A stretch of DNA of 64,000 nt from Clavelina lepadiformis (Eukaryota; Chordata; Ascidiacea; Aplousobranchia; Clavelinidae). Below the pieces are notes generated by a model. The model searched no databases. It saw nothing but the letters and a program-made list of their open reading frames with translations, and was not told the DNA's origin. The position numbers were made by a program, and so were the translations under genes. The stretch is taken from contig NC_135241.1 of assembly GCF_947623445.1 (NCBI RefSeq), positions 4,962,501 to 5,026,500 of the forward strand. The letters are read 5' to 3'. Of this stretch, positions 11,145-22,751 are shown in pieces; position 1 is the first letter of the stretch, and every line of letters starts with the position of its first letter.

Positions 11145-13289
11145 TCAGCGATTGCAGGAGAGTGCTTTAATTTCGTTCGGTGTGGTGTCTGCTTGGTTTG
11201 CTACCGATGCGAAATAGGCGGGAGGTGAGTTGGCTGGGATATATTGGGCAATTTCCGCTGTTGTTTCATGTAAATTAAGCTTTGTTAATATAATTTCTAT
11301 GGTGTTCCACACCGTGTTTTTAGAGTCATTTAGATTCACTAGACTTGAGGCTATAAGTACTTACCTGGGCGAGCAGCGGGATTTTGGTTGAAGACAATAA
11401 CTTGATTTGGGATACCCTGAGGCTGGAATAGGTTAAAGGCGAATTTTTAAGTAAACTACATCTGTTAAAACGTGCACGTAAAGAATCTAGATACGAGTTT
11501 GTAAACTCTTTCGCATAAAGGCTAATAACGTTATAAAGTTAGAAGACTTACTGTAACACCACTTCAAAATAAATACTTTATTCTGCCGTATCAAGTGCTC
11601 ACCTGTACGCAGCACGACGTGCCGCAACAAGCCTGCGGTGTTGAACAACAACAGCATATGGACGTGCTGACAATAAGGGAAAAAAATGATATGCCAGCAT
11701 TGATTGCTTGCACAATTGAAAGAACTCTGAAAGGCATCTGTCGAAGAAATCTTCGTCATTACTATATACTGCGTAACTTAATACCAAAAGTTACGTTGCA
11801 AAACATGTTTGGGAGATATAATTTACAAGAAAAATTAAGCGTAACCGATAGAATACAGCACTTTATCAAACCATCACCATAGTCGCTGCCATAAAACCAT
11901 AAAATACCTTCAAACGTGCGTAATACTTACATAAGCTGTCACTCCTGCGTGAATTCCCGACTCTACACTCAATAGAGCCGCAAACAAAATTGCCACGATT
12001 CCAAAGCCCATGTGGCAGTTTATCTGTAAAAAATAAAAATAGCTTGTGGTGGTGTGTGGGATATGCGACATTAACCAGCGAAGCTTGTGAAACAAATACA
12101 GCACAAAAGCCACGTTTTATAAACAGATTAAGCAAAGAAGGTGTCGGTGGGCTACTTACCAAGCAAACGGATGCGTCTTGCTTTCCTGCACTCATGCCCA
12201 GGACACCAGCGACAATAATCTACAAATAAACAATTATAATAAGTTATAAAGCAGAAACAACACATAGTGTGTAATTTGCCACAAAACTAGCTCAAATGGA
12301 TTCTCTCTGTAAAAAGACCTTACATTTTCAAATAAAGAATGTTGGTATTTTCGTGTATAAATAGTCAGCTGATGTATTGAGTTGGATAAAGTTTTGTCGC
12401 TTTGATTTCCACCAAATCTAACTGTACGTTAAAAACCTTTATCGAAAGGAAACTAGCTGGCCGTAAGCAGAAACGTAACCGGTGGTAAACCATTTGAACA
12501 AAAGATATACGTCATCCACAGAGGAGAAAAGAACTTTATTTACTTGTTTTGTTACACGGTTCGGTATCGACGGTTAACACGTGACTACCTTGTTTCTAAT
12601 GAATTATGTTTGTTTTCAATACTTAGAAATATTTTTCTCAAATTTATACATAGAATATAATATTGACGCAATACAACGCACAATATTTGACGAAAGCAAG
12701 ATTTCAATTCGGTTGCCGAAACCAAACGTTATGATACGTCTTACCAACTTACACTAAAATTTAAAAACTAGCTTTACTAAAAACCTAACACTTTTTCTAA
12801 TAGTGAAGAGCAACATCAAAAGAAGGTCTAGATTTTCGAATTCAGTCATAGCATTTAAAACTGCTTGAGTTTCGAGCTTACCCAGATACCGCACCAAATG
12901 CCTTCTCCAAAAGTATACATGGCCAAGGAAATGAAATATCTGGATTGAACAACAACCATCATGACAATTAAAGCGACTCCAATTAGGACACTCAGCACAC
13001 CGAGTATAACTTGTGCAAGCTAAAAGTAAAATTGCACACTTCCAAACACAAGTTTTCCTTGATTTATAAGTTCACTTTTTGAAATTAAAAGTATGTATCA
13101 CGTTTACTACACAAGGTAGAAAATATATGCAGTCTTTTTAAAGCGTAATTATACCAAAAAATGCTGGTCTTAATTAATATGCTTTTGAATACTTACCCCA
13201 AGCTTTGTGACCGCACTTTTGTGTCTTATTGACGGCATTTCAACCGCATTCACTACGACGGGCATCTGTAAATTTGTCTGGGGAGCCAT
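11145..13289 (-). CDS. MS4A/CD20-like four-helix membrane protein
   Basis: Seven exons, 5' to 3': 13289-13197, 13019-12882, 12219-12160, 12023-11931, 11737-11603, 11422-11365, 11257-11145; 690 nt, 229 residues, all junctions in phase with consensus GT-AG sites. Cytoplasmic N-terminus 1-31 (MAPQTNLQMPVVVNAVEMPS); TM1 exon 32-77 ending in GEGIWCGIW; TM2 exon 78-97 (IIVAGVLGMSAG); TM3 exon 98-128; TM4 exon 129-173 ending in a cysteine cluster (SICCCCSTPQACCGTSCCVQ) that is a likely palmitoylation site; short tail 174-229 with PANSPPAYF. One helix pair per exon group and the W-x-G-x-W signature after TM1 match the MS4A family. These proteins form oligomeric plasma-membrane complexes that modulate signalling or calcium entry. 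Family call is from topology and motifs, not a search. Confidence 0.8.
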
Positions 13290-14467
13290 TGCGTCAAACT
13301 TTTCTTCAATGTTATAGTAAAGGTTTTACTGAATACGTTAGATAAAATATCTTTTCCAAAAACTGTAAACAATGACAGCATGAGAAAAACTGCATTTAGT
13401 GATAGGTGAGAATTGTTTAATAATTTACGACAATCTGTTGCCATCTCCATATGCTATTAATCTGACACAATAGCGCTTAAACTACTTTTAATGTTGAAGT
13501 GAGATATTTTTTATCTAAAACCTTAGTTGACTAGGCTAATGTTTCTATACACTTTCTTTGACACGTTTACCGCAAGTTGCCACTATGCATTAGAACAACT
13601 AGGCTTTACCTTTGACAATAAGACTCAATTGGAAAAATAAAAGGCTCCTTTTTATTAGTTTTCAACGTGACGTACTGTTGATCGTCATGTTTCCTGCTCC
13701 ATTTTTCCCGTAAGCTAACAGTGCGTCATTATACACGCAATAGCTCACGTGACACAAAGCTAAACGTTCTACATATGAGAAAAACATCCTTCAAATTGTT
13801 GACGCTTTAAAGTTTGATCTTTAAAGATGAATCATCTCAAAATGAATAATGAACCCGGAAAAAGGAACTATTTTTATTCACATGAATTCAGAAGTTTTAC
13901 AACAACAATTTTAAATTTCCAACTATAGGAGAATTCGCTCTCGGTGATTCAGTTTGGGATAAGAAATAGATTTCAGATATATGTTTCAAAGTTTACAACG
14001 ATATAAAATTTTTGTCAGGTTTTCGGCAGTAAAGTGACGCAAAACATACATCTCTGAGCACTATAGGTTTACCGAGCCAGCCCAGCAAGTATAACTCAAG
14101 TATTGTATATAGGCTAGCAGGAAGAAGGCTTTACGTAAGTGTTACATCACGCAACTGAAACAAGAGAGGGCTACAAATGCGACCCGCAGGAAAAGAAAAT
14201 ATCACGTGTACATGTTTATTTCATTATTAGCAAAACATACAAAACAACGATAGAAATTATTAGGATATATCTGATAAGGCGTATCTGATTATAGATATTC
14301 TGTTTTAAGATGATAACACATGTTCAAAGGAGATAAACACTGTACATGTTTTATAAGTTAAAGTTTCCTTTCCGTTTAAATTTCAGGTCATTTTGAAACG
14401 CTAAATTCTTCTCAAAATCAACATTAAGTAATCTTTTTTCAGCCAGGGCAAGTATTTTTGTGCGGTG
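13290..14467. other. intergenic between two minus-strand tetraspan genes
   Basis: It contains the upstream region of the 229-residue gene and the 3' flank of the next gene. The stretch 14216-14467 is the parent-like copy of the 3' flank duplicated at about 7.25-7.5 kb. No additional gene seen. Confidence 0.4.
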
Positions 14468-17400
14468 TTACTGCTCATCTAAAGTCATGTAGAGAGAACA
14501 TCTTTTTGAATCCGTTTCCAAGCCTGGAATCTGGATTGTGTTTTTTTGAACAACTAACGTATCGTCATTTCCTGGTCTGCTGATTACACGATCATGATCT
14601 TTCTTGCTGTCGGAAGATTGGATAGAACCAGTGATATCAATATCGGGAGAATAGATTGATTTGCGGGCCTCAGTTAGATAATTTGTTTGTGCTTCTTCTT
14701 CTCCTTCCACCATGACACTTGTAAATGTCCAGCTGCTAGTATCCTTGAGAAGAGCTGACCAGCGTGGACTTGTTTTTTTATCTGTTGCTTCTGTTGGCGC
14801 TGGACAGTTGTCATCTTTCTTAAAGGATACATCTAAATTCTTTCGAGACTCTGGTTTGTTAATCTTGGTGTTATTGATCAATTGGCCGTCAACAACCTGG
14901 CTTGCTGTTGCGCTTGACTTTTCAAATTTGCTCTCTAAAGTAGAACGATCTGACTCTTCATTTCTTTCTGATCCCTTAGAGCTCTCATCTGATTCTCTAT
15001 CATCTTGTATAGCCCCAGTTACAGTTTTGATCACTTCCATATTCTCATACAATGGATCAACTAAATTCACTTTCTCATTTTCATCAGAACTAGATGATGA
15101 GCTGCTGGATGTTGTGGAAGAGGATTCGTGAGGACTTTGCCTATCTCCAGCATTGTGACGTTTTCTAGAAAAAGGCGCTGGACTTATCGACTGTGAACGC
15201 TTCACGCGCTTCGGCCTTTTCTTTGATCGAGGTTGTACTTCGATAGATTTCATGTCGACGAATGTTGAAGAGTCCATTGTATTATTATCTTCATCTTTCG
15301 TTGCGGTAGAAGTTGGTGATTCTTCTTGCGGATTTTCTTCTGAGCAAAGCTTTTCCGAGTCAGGCTGTAAAGACGGTGAATCACGTTCTGATGCGCAACT
15401 ACTTTTGTTGTCATTATCTGGAGGACTCTTGGATGGAATAGTCGCGATAGAGTCGTTCATTTTGTCTTCCAGTTCCATTCTGGTACTGGGTTTAGGATAA
15501 TTAGGACCTAGTTTAACGTCCAGATTAGAAGAATGTGTTGAAACTGATTCAATCGGATCGATATTGTATTTATCTTTTTTAGATTTTTTTCTAAATTTTG
15601 ACAGCCATGAGGAAAATGAAGATTTCTTTTTCTCTTTTTTCTTCTCTGTTGCAAGCTGTGGGTTATCTATGGCAACCGAATCATTTCCAGACGCAAGAGG
15701 TATGTCAGCCCGTGTATCTTTAGATTCACGATCTTGCTTCTCTTCATCATGGGAGTTATTTGGAAGTTGGTCGTCTTTTTCAGCGATCGGTAAGACTGCT
15801 TCATGCCTGCTTACGGAACCGCCTTGGTTCTTCGAAGGACTGGAAAAATCCTTGTCGGTGTCGGAAGTATCTGACAATTCAGGCTTGCCATCGGGCTTTC
15901 CCCAGTTCTTGGTCAACTTAACATAAGCGCTTGATTTTGTATTTTGCAAAGGCGTATTAGAAGCGCTGCCTCGCTCAGAATCTGAATTATTGAGCTCATC
16001 AGCTTCATGGGGATTTTCATTTCCATTTTCTATATCATCAAGAGATGACTGCTTTAACTTTTTCTTGGCAAGGGAAACTTCGATAAAATTCATCACGCGT
16101 TGAGGTTTAGCAGAAATCAAATCATCTACACCTCTACCGGGAGTTTCACTCGATAAGTCTGTGGAAGTTTCTGGATTTTCTTCGTCCTCAACGCTAGAGT
16201 TCTTGTGGCTTGCGAAGGGCGTAAGTTCGTAGATGTGAGCCGAACTTGCGTCCTTGTCCATAAATGTTGGTACAAGATTTTGGTCTTTAACTTCTTCACC
16301 AGTTGAATCATCAACAGCTTCCTGAACGTCATAGTTCGTTGCATGTTTATCTTCATCCAACGTAATGAACATTGCAGGAACGTGAACCACCACCTCCTGG
16401 AACGATGATTCTTCATTCTTTCCTTGAGTGGTTTCGGCGCTCTCTGTGATCTTCTTGCTGCTGCGTCGAGTTGGTATTGGAGTCAGTTCATAAAGGTTGC
16501 TTGTCCTTATCTCTTTTTTAGATAGTTGCATCTCGACAACACCTACAACGCAAAACAAATGTAAATTGCTATATAACTTAAGAAATTCGAAAAAATAAAA
16601 TTTTTCACGTTGGCATGGTGAAGTTAGAGATATTTGTTAGCAATTTCTTAGCGCTATATACAACCAACCTTGATTTTGTGCGGAACCTCCAAATGCAAAG
16701 AAACTCGGCTTCTGGACCTGCAGAATAATCTATTGGCGTTTATGACTGATTATGTCATGTATAAGTAGAATTTAGATTCAATATTTTGTGCCTAGCATAT
16801 AAAAATATAAGAATAAAGTAGCAAATAATTTCACCTGTCTCCGGTAGAGATGCGCTATCTTGCAGTGAAAGATTATCAAAGATAAAATAAGCGCAATCAA
16901 GGCAAAGAAGGCAAGAATTAGCTTTGTCAAGTTTATCAGCAGAAGCTGATTTTCCTGAAAATAAAACAAACTGAGCATAAGGAACATATCTGATAAAAAT
17001 TGTTAGAGTTTTCAGTCATTTTAATACTATAACAGCTAAGCAAAAAGCAGTAAAACATAAAATAACGGCTAAACATATAGTATTTAACTAACCGTGCTAT
17101 TCAGCGAAGCCGCATGAACTGATCCAATGATAACCAAAGCAATTGCAAATAAGATCCCACAAATGTGAAGGACAAAATGGGTGCAAACCTAAAATTCATC
17201 ATCTTTGGGATGAAATATAGCAGCAACACAAAAAGGAATCTTTTCTTTTTTCCAGACACCGGTATTATTGTATTTAAAATCACAAAGGGATAAAAAGCAA
17301 GCCATGTTACTTGTCTCAAAAGTAAGATCTTGGACCTTTACTTACCAAACAGAAAGTAAAAGAGCGAATGCTAAGTATAATGGAAAAGAATCCTGGCAGG

Positions 17401-20400
17401 ACAATCTGTTAAAAATTAACACAAACTTTAAAATAAAAAAATACTTCTATCATGGTATCATTTCTAACATTAAAATTCTAATTTAAATTCAATGCTTATG
17501 CTTTAACACACTGTGAAAATCCTAGACTAAATGTAATTAATACATTTATGCCGATTATTATATATGAGTAAGTTACTAATAAATGTTTTAGAAAGACTAA
17601 ACACACATTTGAGTTTGAACTTCTGTTGTGGGAATAACTTTAACTTTTTAATTGCTCATAATCTAGCTGCATAAAAATATCGATATCCAGTCTACATATG
17701 TCATTTAAAATGTATTTTTAGGCTCGATGTACAAAATACTGTAAAATTGCCGAGGAAAGTATTAAATGTACGAATTCAGTACCAGGACTATACAGTATTC
17801 AGATTGTTCGAGGACTATACAAAATAAGTACAATGTACTGCGAAAAACTAATCAAATTCGAAGTTTTAAACACAAAAAACATGCTTCAAAAATAACACAA
17901 AACATATACCCATATTCCACACCAAATGCCCTCTCCAGGAATTAATGAGTGAAAAGAACAGCCATTTGATGCGCCTATCACCACCAATGCAATTCCAAGT
18001 CCGATGCAGGTAGCGCCCAAAAGAACTACAATAACCTGATTTGTTCAAAAACAAAATATCTTATGGTTATAAATCATACCGTAAGTTTTACTATGATTTT
18101 TAGTATGTGGCCTAATATTTATTAAATTCGCCCAGTGATTTTTCACGTCAAATTCTGCCTGTTTTGTCCTTCCCGCTTACACGAATAGTCAAATGTAATC
18201 AACATTTGCTTTTCAAACTTGTAACAAAATCAACTCTCTTAACTGGTGTGGAATAAAAATAACATTATTTCCCATCATCATAATCAAAACACCGGCCTTT
18301 CTTGAAACACCCAAAACTTAGAATACAACCTTTTGCTTATAAAACCCAATCATCACAACGCCACCAACTATGATAAAGTGGCGAGATTAAAAATCTGGGG
18401 CGGAATTGTGGGTAATGACATAAACCGTATATATTCGTGCATTGAAAACTTTTAAAAGCAAGAAAAAAAGTCAGAGGTGGGATATCGGCAAAATATTAAA
18501 ATGCAAAGTCACACGTTGTGCACAAGAATGGCGTTATGAATAAAGCGACATGAAGAAAATACATCTATAAAACATATCACAGCGCAGTGTTATAGACAAA
18601 CCCGCATGTTGGCAAGGTAACTACACGAAGACATACAAAACGTGAAATTTGGGACAATATGACATGCCTCATGCAAGCAAGTCAATATACCGCCTAATCA
18701 GTAGCTAGGTTATAAATATAACACTTAAAAGCAGTACTTACGCCCAAAGCGTACAACACAATTTTTTGCCAATGACCGGTTTTCCCTTTTTTGCCCCGCT
18801 TTTCCGTGTCGTTTGTTTCTAACGGCACAGCTTTCAAATCTAAGATTTATGCAAAGACACTATAAAAATAGTAATTTGTTTAAAAATTTTTTCTCCATTT
18901 TTCCATAAATGGAATAGATTGAAACTAAAATTGCTCGAAAACCAAAAAATTTGCATTTGCAATATAGAAAAATATGATTTTATAAGCAACGGTTATATGA
19001 CGTACCTTGGCTGTATTGCACAGTATAAATCTATGGATAAAATGTTGTAAAAGTTAGTTAATGTTAACAAAGCATAGGTCACACTGTCGATCTAATGAAG
19101 TAACAGCTGTCATGTAATTTCACTTTTACCTCTCTTCGATAGAGATATGCTAATTTGCAAAAGCAAAAAAGCAGAGTGGAAATCAACAAAATCAGTGCTA
19201 CACCTGAAAGGATTGCCATGAGCAGTTTTAACACCATGAATTGACTTTTCTGAAAAGTAAAAATAGCTTTAACAAAATTCACAACAACGCACATGTTAAC
19301 CCTATTTACACTAGGCTTGGCTTCTCCCGCACACAGTCACAGAAAAACGTGGTGTACAGTTGCATTGTTTGCTGTAGAAACTTGAAATTTGGTGACTTTT
19401 CCTTAAAAATGTTCAGCTATCTGTCCATGTTTGTTTGATAAAGTTGGAGTTTGTAATTTTTGAGATATTGTCATATTTTCATAATTTTTCTCTCTCTCCG
19501 CATTGAAGCGAATCGTTTTCGTTTACTCATTTACGCACCAATAACTCGACTAACTATTCTCTTGCGTTCTCTTCTCGCGGTCAGCTGGTTTTCTGCACAG
19601 CGGGGGCGCGGCGTAACAAGAAAAATTTCTATAAATGTATCACTTGTGGAAATACTTAATTTACACTAAATTCACTTCCTTTTGCTTAACAATTATGATG
19701 TATACAGGAAGCCAGATGTTTTTGCTACAAACCTGTCAAAATTCGATCAGTTTACGACGTATAGTTTTCGAGTAATTAACGATTGAAAATTTGTGTGCGG
19801 TTTCGGCCACACCTCGTGAAAATGGCAAAGTCGCGAGCCCGGTATGGAATATGGATAGCGTTAAAAGACAGGTTTTTTGTTCACTCTTTCCGGGCATGTA
19901 AGATATTAAAATTCACTTGCCCGCATGAAGTGTTTTTTCTCAGTTCACTCATATACATTGGATCTGCGCTGCAATGCAAAAATTATTACTATACGGCGGA
20001 TTCTTTCATTTTGAAAAACACTTCCGAGCAAACTGATTGTTAACACTGTATAAATCTTTTTTTATACTATTATTGCACAAAGCATCTGTTTCTACTGCAA
20101 CGTTTTCTCTTAACAACAGTCAGCGATGTAGATTAAAAGGCTCAACCGAAATTAAGGAAGCTTGCATAGTGGTCAACTATGCAATGGACAAAGTAGCCTG
20201 CAGTTTGACTGCTGACCTCGTGCGTAACCAACAGCTTTAACAATACAGGTACCTCCATGCTTTGGTCCAGTGCCATTTCCGCACGACGCAAACGGTGGCA
20301 AACGGTGGCAAACGGTGGCAAACGGTGGCAAACGGTGGCAAAGAACGTTTAATAATGGTCAAATACGGAGTTGCAACTGCAAGCAATGCAGTAATAAATT

Positions 20401-22751
20401 ACCCAGAAAAAAGGTTTTAATTTTTACTTCATCAATTTAGTCTGCAAGTGTAAATGCAGAGTTTTATGAAGCAAAGTGCCATAGCGTGCAGATAGAAACG
20501 ATGTCCTGGCGATAACATTTGGTCAACAAGAGACAACGATCGTTGTCAATTTATTATAACGGTCTGCCAAACCGCGTTCTCCCTTAAATTTTGCTGTTGG
20601 GGAACAGGCTATAGTTATGTATGGATACGTTTTTGACCGTTGTATTGGAAGCTTTAATAAGCTTTTATAAGGAACAAAAACGTTCTTTGCCGGCCGGGCA
20701 AGTAATAAAGTCTTGCAGTTACTTGCTCGCTGCAAAATCTATCAAAATCGTCTCGAACGACCGTAGAAGTCGAACCCTGGTCGAATTTGTGACAGAAATA
20801 AAAATTTATTATAACTTCCAGAAAGCTACATACAGTAACATATCTCAAAATTCCAATTACCGTGGTCAAAAAAGACGCGTGAACTGATTCAATGATAACC
20901 AAAGCAGCCGCAAAAAGTATCCCGCACATTTGGAAAGCAAGATGAAAACAAACCTGTTTAAGCAAACATGTCAAAAGTACAACTTAGCAAAAAATAATCT
21001 GGCGATGAAACACTTTTAAAAAGTATTTAGGTAAGTAAGTTTCACAAAATAAACAGAAAAAGAATTGAGAGCAGTTTACGTCATATAGTGCCAACAAAAA
21101 GTTTTGGTCAAACTCACCAAACAAAATCCGGCCGTCCGGATACTTAGAATAATGGAAAAGAATCCAGCCAATGCAATCTGTTGAACATTTTCCGTAAATA
21201 GTAAAGTCTTAACTAAAATCATGCTTATGATTATATTGGTAAGTCTAGCAACAGCAAGGTGAAGTGGAAAATACGTTTGAAGTTTTAACCGATGTAGCGG
21301 TTGCGTAAGATGAACGCAAATGCTTTTAGGGCCAAAATGTGCATCCCCTTGACATCCTGGTTAAGCAATGCACTGGCTTGCACTAACCCTATTGCAATGC
21401 AGTAATTATCCATTAATCAAGGTATTACATATGGGATACGTGAAATAAACAGGTAATCGATATATAATGTCTAAGCTAATGATGCATTGTGCTTTAATCA
21501 CGGAGGATGTTATTGGTTTATCTCATATCTACGTATACCTTAGCGAAGTTAAGGATGAAGGCAAGCGTACGAGTTTTCAAGGTCCAGGATTATCGAGACT
21601 TGTACGGTATTCTATGTTTTATAGTTTTGTATATATACGCTTTCAACCAATCCTATAACTTACAGGCAGAGACTCCAAGGCCTTGTAACGGTTTTTGTAA
21701 CCAAGAGTTTGTACAAATAATACTCTTAACGACAATTGAAAAACTTACCCAAAAGCCACACCAAATGCCTTCTCCAAACGTTACTGCTTGGATACTCAAA
21801 TCATCATTTGTCAATTGTATGTCAAGTATTGCAACTGCCAGTCCAATGCAAACGGCGCCCAAAAACATCACCAAAACCTTTGTAGAAATTAAGGTCACAA
21901 TAACATGGTACGAGTGAAAAGGCTTCTTTTATCAAATCAACAGGTGTCATAATATCTTTGCTGGCCTTATGCAACTTGACAAGATCATGTATTTGTTGGA
22001 AATTGGTATATCGCAAAATAATTCAGTTACATAACAAGTATAATTACAGTTTCAAAAAAATATACACTAAAACATAAACTATAAAGGTTGCAGATATGTA
22101 TCGAAACGGCATGTCATTATGTTGCAATGCAAGCACATAGATATCCTGTTTAGGATGTACACTATGTATCGACTAAAACAGAATAATGCTACTTAGTAGT
22201 ACTTACGCCCAATACGAACAAAACGATTTTTCCCCACCGATCAGGTGTTTCATCTGGTGCATTTTCAAGAACTGAAAATTTTAAGGACTCATACTGATTA
22301 ATGTTTGTACAACAAAATAAAATTTCGACAATCGGTAAAATATTACGCTTGGCAAGATTGAAATACTAGTCTGGATTGTCCGCGTGAATTATTGAATTAA
22401 CTCACCTTGAACGTTATGCAAAGTTTGATTCTGTAAAGCAAATTTTAAAATTTACTGAAGGTTAAACAAAACATAGGTCACCTCAAAACTAACCAAGTAG
22501 CAAAGAAAGTAAATAAGATGCAAAAACTTTCTCCTTGCCTTCCTCGGGTAAATACACGCAAACTTGCAATAGCGGAATAACAGGATTAAAATCAGTAAAA
22601 TAAGTGCTACAGCGGCAAACGCAACCGTGACCCTACGCAGCACAAGTGCAGTTGCATATTGAATACTTACGCCAAAAACGAAAGGAGCATTTCGGTGCAA
22701 AGGTTGAGTTTTCTTTCTTGAATCATTTTCTTCGTTGGCGGGTCCATCCAT
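14468..22751 (-). CDS. double-module MS4A-like protein with long signalling-type tail
   Basis: Exons: 22751-22671, 21877-21749, 21177-21118, 20953-20861, 19249-19130, 19030-19006, 18839-18742, 18035-17910, 17405-17346, 17188-17093, 16954-16835, 16717-16669, 16542-14468; 3132 nt, 1043 residues, every junction in phase. Module 1: residues 28-161 with four helices (VTFGEGIWCGFW after TM1, FFSIILSI in TM2, VCFHLAFQMCGILF in TM3). A 41-residue linker (162-202) follows. Module 2: 203-336 repeats the same exon order and lengths (PGEGIWCGIW, FFSIILSI, VCTHFVLHICGILF, HLYRRQ). The tail, 353-1043, is one exon rich in Ser, Asp, Glu and Lys, with a basic SFSSWLSKFRKKSKKDK segment, a serine run and RWSALLKDTSSWTFTSVM near the end. 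No start codon exists for module 2 alone before helix 4 of module 1, which argues for one transcript. Two separate genes remains the alternative. Confidence 0.65.
19300..19860 (+). mobile_element. piggyBac-type MITE, copy 1
   Basis: Bounded by TTAA on both sides (19296-19299 and 19861-19864). The left end begins CCCTATTTACACTAGGCTTG, the right end reads back as CGCTATCC then a GGCTCGC block. The same 0.55 kb sequence occurs in reverse orientation at 44600-45153. It has no coding capacity. It sits in the long intron (19250-20860) between helices 3 and 4 of the first module of the double MS4A-like gene, which explains part of that intron's length. Confidence 0.75.
20291..20340 (+). repeat. 10 bp tandem repeat, five perfect copies
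   Basis: AACGGTGGCA is repeated five times without change, with partial copies at both edges. It is in the same long intron of the double MS4A-like gene. Perfect copies suggest recent expansion. Confidence 0.9.
22207..22430 (-). other. two in-frame exons of a relict or alternative upstream module
   Basis: Exon-like blocks 22430-22406 (NQTLHNVQ, 25 nt) and 22271-22207 (VLENAPDETPDRWGKIVLFV plus LG) have good splice signals. They correspond to the linker exons 19030-19006 and 18839-18742 that join the two modules of the gene. They can be spliced in frame to the exon at 22751-22539 and to helix 1 at 21877, giving a 1117-residue variant with one extra N-terminal helix. I see them as the remains, or an alternative 5' form, of a third module. 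Confidence 0.5.
22539..22670 (-). other. isolated helix-4 exon fused to exon 1
   Basis: Directly after the exon-1 donor (VFG|GTAAGT) the frame stays open into YATALVLRRVTVAFAAVALI and on to CKFACIYPRK. Residue by residue this parallels the helix-4 exons at 19249 and 16954 (VALILLI, CK.A..Y.R). The usual acceptor is missing. The 3' limit would be a GC donor (AGGAAG|GCAAGG). It looks like a deletion joined exon 1 to a helix-4 exon; whether it is still used is unknown. Confidence 0.5.

Noticed and set aside
14712-15926. Plus-strand ORFs opposite the long tail exon
   Set aside because: Complementary shadows of a Ser/Asp/Glu-rich coding exon with no splice or start support.
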